DNA of 64,000 nt from Nepenthes gracilis (taxonomy: Eukaryota; Streptophyta; Magnoliopsida; Caryophyllales; Nepenthaceae), in NCBI GenBank assembly GCA_033239525.1, contig BSYO01000014.1, forward strand, positions 4,320,536-4,384,535, read 5' to 3'. The stretch's first letter is position 1; the number at the start of each line of letters is the position of its first letter. The position numbers and the translations under genes are program-made. Positions 57,618 through 64,000 of the stretch are shown here, in pieces. The notes below the pieces were generated by a model. That model was not told the origin of the DNA. It searched no databases and worked only from the letters and a program-made list of their open reading frames with translations.

Positions 57618-59150
57618 ATGGTGAACGAGAGAGTACAAACTAGCATTCCATCCAAAGAAGTCACCTTCCCCGGCAATGACCACTCCGTTGGTAGCTGGGC
57701 AGGAGATCAACCGATTTCGATGATCCTAGATATGGTGGACCAAATGGACAAAATGTCCCAAATGCTCCAAGCACTCTATACATACCAGGGCAAACAGAGG
57801 CAAGGGGCTCCCTCCTCTTCAGCTCACTAGAGAAAGAAGAAGCCAACCAATAAGGCCGCATGCCCGGGTAGCTCCAATGCCCCGGCTACCTCAAGCATCA
57901 GAAGTCATTCTAGGCTAGAAGGGAGGTTGAGCCGTGGGACCCCAGAGGAGTACCTGGAGTGAAGGAATCCTTGCTACTCTTGAGACGAGTAGAGGCCAAC
58001 GGTCCAATAAGGAGACTTTCGCATTACTCAACCGGCTAGTGGCAGTAGCCGGTTGGCACCATGCTGCTCTGCCGAACACTCAAAGTTGATGACTTACCTC
58101 AATACGAAAAGGTCCACAACCTCCTTACGAGTGGAGGAGAAAGTTGAAAAGATATGGAACCGCATGTTTAAAGGAGAAGCTGGCGAACACTCAGCCAATT
58201 TGAAGAGATCTCCTTTCATCACGGAGATCTGGACCCAGGCGCTTCCACCAAAATTTAAAATGCCGACCCTGGAACCCTGTGATGGAATCATTAATCCTAT
58301 GGATCATCTCGATTACTTTCGCACCTTACTCAGCTTCTCGAGCTTAGAGGAGGCTTATATGTGCTAGTGCTTCCCCCTCACTCTGAAGTGGGATACACGG
58401 ATCTGGTTCTATTGGCTCCTAACAAATTCAATTAGGAGCTTCTAGGATCTTGCCGATAGCTTCCAGGCTCAGTATGGCATCAACCACTGCAAAGAGAAGA
58501 AGCCATGGCACCTTGCCCACATCAAGTAGAGGTTGAACGAGAACCTAAGGAGGTTCTTGGGGTGATTTACCACTGAAGCTTGGAAGATACCCAAGCCCAC
58601 CGATGAGGTAAAGTTGAGCAGTTTCATTTCTACTCTGGGACCAGACGACTTTTTTAAACATCTGGCCCACAAGGATCCGCTGATCTTTTGAGAGGCTGAG
58701 TCCGTCACTTAAGCCTACATAGCGACGAAAGAAACCAATGAGGCGAAACACTCGGAATGAGTTGACCATCTTCGCTCCTTGCCGGTGGACGAAAAAAGGA
58801 AGAATGGGGGCCATGACAATCCCTGAAGGAAGCAGTAAAGAACTGAGCCACCCGTACGGAGAGAGTTTTGGCCCATACACCTAATTCCATTAAATGACTC
58901 TCGGGTGATTGTCCTCATGCATATGTAAGAGGAGAAGTTCATAAAATGGAAAAATCCGATAAAGAACCCGAGGAAGGAGATCTTGACGAAGTAATGCAAC
59001 TTTCATCGATTTCTAGATTATAAAACAGAAGATTGCCGGACTCTGCAGAGGGAGATCGAGGAGCTGATTCGTCGGAGCCACCTCACCAAGTTTCTGAAGA
59101 TCTCGGGACAGAATCCCAATCCCTCGGGTGAGGATTGGCCTGAGTAGTAG
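57618..59150 (+). pseudogene. Tat element 2 gag
   Basis: It starts MVNERVQTSIPSKEVTFPG at 57618, with a stop at 57828. It resumes at about 58053-58367 with RSPFITEIWTQALPPKFKMP and PMDHLDYFRTLLSFSSLEEA, then IWFYWLLTNSIRSF (about 58400-58440) and LSSFISTLGPDDFFKHLAHK (about 58613-58672). The knuckle region degenerates to HRFLDYKTEDCRTLQREIEE (about 59005-59065), keeping one cysteine of the usual set. Several stops are present. Confidence 0.82.
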
Positions 59151-62100
59151 CAACCGAAGAACCGGGTCGCGGCCGAGGTGGTTAACATGGTGACCACATG
59201 CCGCTTAAGACTCATAATATGGATCACTAGGAAAGGTCGACTGGGCACAAGAAGCAAAGGGTAGGAGATGATGTTATTAGTTTTAATAACGACAATATGG
59301 CACATATAATCTCCTATCATACTGACATTCTGATTGTATCCGCTATTGTTTCAAATGGTACTATAGACTACCAACTGAAATGAGTTTTTATCAATAACAA
59401 AAATTTCTGTGATTTGCTTTACCTTGATATTTATTTCAAATTTGGACTAAAAAAGAGCCAACTAAAATCGGCTAAAGGGCCACTATATGGATTGGATAAT
59501 AAACCAGTGGCCGTCCAAGGGACCATCCTACTAGAGGTCACATTGGGCATGTACCCCAGACAGCAAGCCGCACGTTCACTTTCCTGGTTGTCGACTTGCC
59601 TTTCGTGTATAACACTATACTTGGTCGATCATGCCTAGCGGAATTTGGGGCCGTAACATTAATACCCCATCTAAAAATAAAGTTTACAACAGTATGTAGT
59701 ATCGGTGAAGTGCTAGATGACTAAGTGACCAATCGAACGTGTTACCTGTGTCAAGTCGCCCCAAATAGCGTCAACCGGCTAGCAAATAACCTAGACCATC
59801 GAGATGAAACAACTTTGCAGCAGGTGCAGTTCGGCGAGGCCACCAACCTCGTACCCCTAGATCTGAACAACTCGAATAAATGCATACAGATAGGGGGCTT
59901 GCTCGGGGACCGCTGCGTGACTAGCTAATCAACTTCTTAATGCATAATGTAGATATTTTTGTGTGGACGCCCGCTGACATCTTGAAATTCCAGTCAGAGT
60001 AAGGGTTCACAAGTTAGGTCTTGATCCCGGCTATAAGCCCATCAAATAGAAGCGGAGGAACCACTCCGTCAAGAAGCTAATAGCTATCTGGGAGGAAGTA
60101 AAGAAGTTGCTGGATGCTGAATTTATAAGAAAAGTCTAATACCCGGACTGACTCTCCAATGTAGTTCTCATTAAAAAGAGTGACGGATGTGCGTTGACTT
60201 TACCGACATCAATAAAGCCTGCCAGAAGGACAGTTTCCCATTACCGAAAATCACCTGCTGGTGGACTCCATTTCTAAGCACGAATTACTGAGTTCATGGA
60301 TGCCTACTCGGGTTACAATCAAATCTGGATGAGCCTCAAAGATGACAAGTATACTTACTTTATGACCGACTGGGGGACCTACTACTACAAGATCATGACT
60401 TTCGGTCTGAAGAATATATATGCCATTTACTAAAGGCTCATGAACAAAATATTCAAGAAGTAGATTGGCTAGAATATGGAGGTGTACGTAGACGATATGC
60501 GCATCAAACGTAAGACCACGGACGACCATGTTTGCGATCTCGTTGAAATCTTTGAGGTGCTCTGAGCACACCGGTTGAAGCTAAACCCTTCAAGTGTGTC
60601 TTTGGGGTATCCTCCGAAAAGTTCTTGGGTTTTATCATCTCTCAATGGAAAATCGAGGTAAACCTTGAGAAAATAAAAGTTCTCATCGATAGGACCCGGC
60701 CATAGAATGTGAAGGATGCCCAGAGGCTGACTGGGAGATTTGCAGCGCTCTCCCATTTCTTGGCCAAGTTTAGGGACAAATACCTTCCTTTCTTAAAAGC
60801 CTTGAGGGGAACGAAGGTGAATGAATTCCAATGGAAAACGGAATGTCAAGCTGCCTTTAACGAACTGAAGGAGTACTTGGCCTGCCAACCTCTCCTGAGT
60901 CGCCAAGAGAGGGTGAGGAGTTGTACTACTTAGCTATTTCAGAGGTAGCACTGAGTTTTGTCTAGATTCTTCTGGAGTTTGACACGTAGCGGTCAGTTTA
61001 CTACGTCAGCAAAACATTGTCCGACGCGGAGACTCGTTACCCCCACGTCAAGAAGATTATGTTAGCACTTGTCTTCTTGGCCAAAAAATTGCACTCCTAC
61101 TTCCAGGCGCACCAAATAATCGTTTTAATCGACCAGCCATTAAATGATATCATGCAAAAGCCTAATATTTTAGGACGACTAGTTAAGTGGGCCATCGAAT
61201 TGGGAGAGTTTGACATTGAATTCGGGCTCAGGCTGACCATCAAGGGATAGGTACTAGCCGACTTCATCGTCGTGACCATCATCCCAATTTTCAATATGAA
61301 CTACGCCGGTGATGTCAACTACTGAATTGAAGCACCAGATTGGGTTTTTTATGTGGATGGCTCGTCAACAAATTTAGCAGTGGGGCTAGAGTGATCCTAA
61401 GAACCCCTGGTGGGTTCGAAGTGAAATACTCCTTGAAGCCTAAGATCTCGGCCACCAATAACGTGGCTAAATACGAAACCCTACTAGCAAAATTGCGACT
61501 TACTAAGGAATGCTCAGTTAAACACTTAACTGTCTACAGCGATTCAGTGCTGGTAGTCAATCAGATCTGCAAAAATTTTGAGGCGTCCAACCCACTGCTT
61601 GCTAAATACGTAAGGCAAAGAGCATGATCCAAAGGTTCAACAAGCTCGACGTGGTTCACATCCCAAGGGCTAAAAACTGGAAGGCTGACCAGTTTGTAAG
61701 GTCTGTAGTGGCAGAGAATCCAAAATAGTACTTCGGGGACATGTGGGAGGTCCTGACCTCACCGAGCATCGAGGAGCGAGAAGCGATGTAGGTCTCCAAT
61801 GGCGAAAATTGGATGTCATCCTATTGAATGTACCTCACGAACGGATCCCTGTCGAAAAATCCGAATGAGGCCAAGTGCATAAATAAGACAGCCGGTTGGT
61901 ATACCATTGTGGATAGAAAACTAGACGTCGCGGGTACTCGACCTCTCACCTCCAGTGCCTTACACTAGAGAAGCCCGACTATGCATTGGGTAAGATCCAC
62001 CTTAGAATATATGGGTCACACATCAGCAGTAGGAACTTAGCCTTCAAAGTAATGCTTAAAGGATACTACTGGCAGACTATGAAGGATGCCATGGAGCTTG

Positions 62101-63038
62101 TGAAGAGGTGTGAGAATTGCTAAGTTCGTGGAAATTTCTACCATCAGCTGCCAATGGAGTTACGAACCCTGCAAGACCCTGGTCGTTTGCACAATGACGG
62201 CTCGACATTCTCGGCCTGTTATCCATTGTGTTTGGACAGAGAAAGTTCATCATTGTGGATATTGACTACTTTACAAAGTGGTTAAGGCCACCTTGTTGGC
62301 CTGAATAACCAAGTAGAATGTCACAGAATTCGTTCGGCAAAATATAGTCTACAGATTTAGAATTTTCGAGATCATCGTGACTGACAATGGAACCTAGTTT
62401 ACCAGTAAGAGCTTCACCAAGTATTACACCAATTTGTGTATTAGATTGGTTGACACTTCGATAACATATCCGCAGGCAAATGGACTGGTAGAGATCATCA
62501 ATCAAATCCTAGTGCATGGACTGAAGACCAAACTAGAGGATGCAGGGGGCTCCTGGGTGGACGAACGGCCATCCGTATTATGGTTATAAATGACAACTCC
62601 CAAAGAGTCGACGCGCGAGACACCTTTTAGTTTATGTTACGGAACTAAGGCTGTAATCTCGATCAAGATCAAGCTCCCGAGTCTCCGGGTTGAGGCCTTC
62701 GACCCACTTGGCAACTCTCAACGGCTCATAGAGCACTTAGACCAATTGGAGGAAGCACGGGATGTGTCTAGGATGCGTACGCTTGCCTACCAACAGAAAA
62801 TTTCCCTGTATTACAACAAAAAGTGAAGGCGTGACAGTTTGAGGTGGGAGACCTAGTCCTACAAAGCGTAGAAGCCACGGACAAGATGGCTAACAAGAAC
62901 AAACTCTCCCCGAACTGGGAAGGCTTGTTTCTCATCTCATCCGTTCAACGGAATGGAGCATACAAGCTTCGAACTCAGAATGCCAAGTTGGTTCCAAGGA
63001 CGTGGAATGCCATCCATCTGAAAAGGTATTACCAATAA
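59151..63038 (+). pseudogene. Tat element 2 pol: protease, RT, RNase H x2, integrase
   Basis: Protease-like sequence is at about 59270-59690. RT is at about 60030-60760, with EEVKKLLDAEFIRKV, FMDAYSGYNQIWMSLKDDKY, and an intact VYVDDM catalytic motif at 60482-60499. RNase H 1 is at about 61000-61250 (KKLHSYFQAHQIIVLIDQPL, ELGEFDIEF). The second RNase H is at about 61340-61700 (GARVILRTPGGFEVKYSLKP, VYSDSVLVVNQICKNFEAS). Integrase is at about 61990-62830, with a degraded VDIDYFTKW-like core and TTPKESTRETPFSLCYGTKA. The C-terminal GDLVLQSVEATDKMANKNKL leads to WNAIHLKRYYQ, ending at 63038. Frameshifts and stops occur throughout. Confidence 0.87.
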
Positions 63039-63179
63039 GGTTCACACTAGGCCCAGGTAGGTCACGCGTGTGCAAGAGATTACATGTAATATTGTATCAC
63101 GTTTAATAAATTGTTTCCGTTGTTTCTATTCTTTCTCTTTCTCATGTGAATACTTGCGTGAAATTACATGAAAACAGAC

Positions 63180-63480
63180 GACTTAAGCTGCCCATAAATT
63201 GAGTGGGCTTTCGCTCACTTGCAGTTAAACCATAGTCTCCTACCAAGCGGCCTATAAACGGTCGGATTAAACCTTAGTCCCATACCAAGCGGCCCGTAAG
63301 TAGTTAGATTAAATATCTGTCCTAAACCGAGCAGCCCATAAACGGTCAAATTAAACCTCTGTCCAAAATCGAGTAGCCCATAAACGATCGGATTAAACCT
63401 CAGTCCCATACCGAGCTACTCATAAGCAGTCGGATTAAACTTTAATCCCATACCAAGCGGCCCGTTTGTAGTCGAACAAG
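63180..63480 (+). repeat. Tandem repeats (~47 bp) downstream of Tat element 2 pol
   Basis: Six variants of 'cccataccaagcggcccgta' with 'cggtcggattaaacct-agt' follow one another. This array matches the one in element 1 at 38340-38530 in position and sequence type. Confidence 0.88.
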
Positions 63481-63790
63481 GAACCTTAGGGGGCTTTTAC
63501 AACACGTGGGTGATGACCCCCTCTCATAGGAGATAGCACTATCAGTTAGCAATGGTCAATAGATCAGAGTTAAAAGTGAAAGAATGGCGCATGCTCCAAC
63601 AATAGGTAGGATGCTTGAGATTACAATCTAGGCATCACCATGCAAAACAAATACATCATTAAAGAAAAGAGGAGGTATATGCTACCAATTTATATTCACA
63701 AAAATATACAACGCACAGGGTGACATCAAGAGGCTCGGATATGCTTTTAGGGGCATTTGAAGGCCCCGTGTGTATAAGAAATATCTACGC

Positions 63791-63985
63791 CTACAATTCA
63801 TCTAGGTGATTGCCTGAAGATAGAGGATCCCTTGGGGGACGTGGCATAGGCCTCTGGCCACGCCAGACCGGGTATCCGATCAACTCCAAACAACGAGAGG
63901 CTCCAGCATTCCTCGAATCCAAACAGCCGACAGGGAAATGGGGGTCCGCCAAGGAAACAATCCTCCTGCTAAAATGGATCCCCAC
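63791..63985 (-). pseudogene. Possible C-terminus of Tat element 2 antisense ORF
   Basis: A minus-strand frame ends ...PPRDPLSSGNHLDEL near 63791 and is open to at least 63985. It sits where the antisense frame of element 1 ends (about 38758, ...DSRFAEL). The position and the short acidic-Leu end agree, but sequence similarity is weak and the rest lies outside the window. Confidence 0.35.
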
Positions 63986-64000
63986 TTGGAATCGCTCCTC

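Larger units (their letters stand above)
56608..64000 (+). mobile_element. Second Tat-lineage Ty3/gypsy element, runs off the window
   Basis: The layout matches element 1: LTR, primer binding site, gag, protease, RT, RNase H, second RNase H, integrase, tandem repeats, and the beginning of an antisense frame. The 3' LTR lies outside the window. It is strongly degenerate, with stops in every domain. No solo LTR or MITE interrupts the visible part. Confidence 0.88.

Overview
This window is nuclear DNA from a flowering plant, most probably a eudicot. Three things point there: GT-AG introns in two recognisable plant housekeeping genes, a nuclear tRNA-Arg gene, and dense plant-type retrotransposons (Ty3/gypsy Tat-lineage, chromovirus-like and Ty1/copia). 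The sequence alone does not identify the species. Well over half of the window is transposon-derived, and nearly all of it is broken by stops, frameshifts or nested insertions.

Region 1-21 kb carries the clear genes, all on the minus strand. A Ty3/gypsy pol remnant (1-1262) is followed by a complete two-exon gene for mitochondrial ribosomal protein uL23m (2364-2951). Next comes a seven-exon gene for a nucleotide-sugar transporter of the ROCK1 type (5826-20944). Its six downstream exons lie at 5826-10390, but its first exon lies more than 10 kb away at 20817-20944. The giant first intron holds a 9-kb copia element (11590-20633) with an exact 5-bp target duplication. That element was itself hit by a 2.26-kb solo LTR (12966-15224, duplication ATCAG) and by a hAT DNA transposon (16797 to about 19345). 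Other introns of the gene carry a Tourist-like MITE and an Au-type SINE.

Region 21-31 kb is intergenic and repeat-rich. It has a 1-kb tandem duplication (21925-23745), an LTR-like block (25627-27100), an unidentified minus-strand two-exon gene or pseudogene (27445-28310) head-to-head with a plus-strand tRNA-Arg(ACG) (28354-28426), a decayed copia fragment, and an exact 2 x 84 bp tandem duplication.

Region 31-64 kb is almost entirely LTR retrotransposons. A Tat-lineage element (31084-44254, plus strand) has gag, pol with two RNase H domains, a tandem-repeat block and an antisense ORF of the 'putative gypsy type transposon' type. It has been hit by a MITE-like insert and a 2.7-kb solo LTR. Then come gene-fragment-like and LTR-like pieces (45-48 kb), a chromovirus-like element with about 2-kb LTRs and no gag (about 49.2-56.1 kb, minus strand), and a second Tat element (about 56.6 kb to the window end, plus strand).

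No undescribed biological system could be demonstrated. The most useful observations are the long-range exon of the transporter gene, the layered and datable insertions inside it, the antisense ORF in the Tat elements, and an unidentified gene-like structure next to the tRNA.
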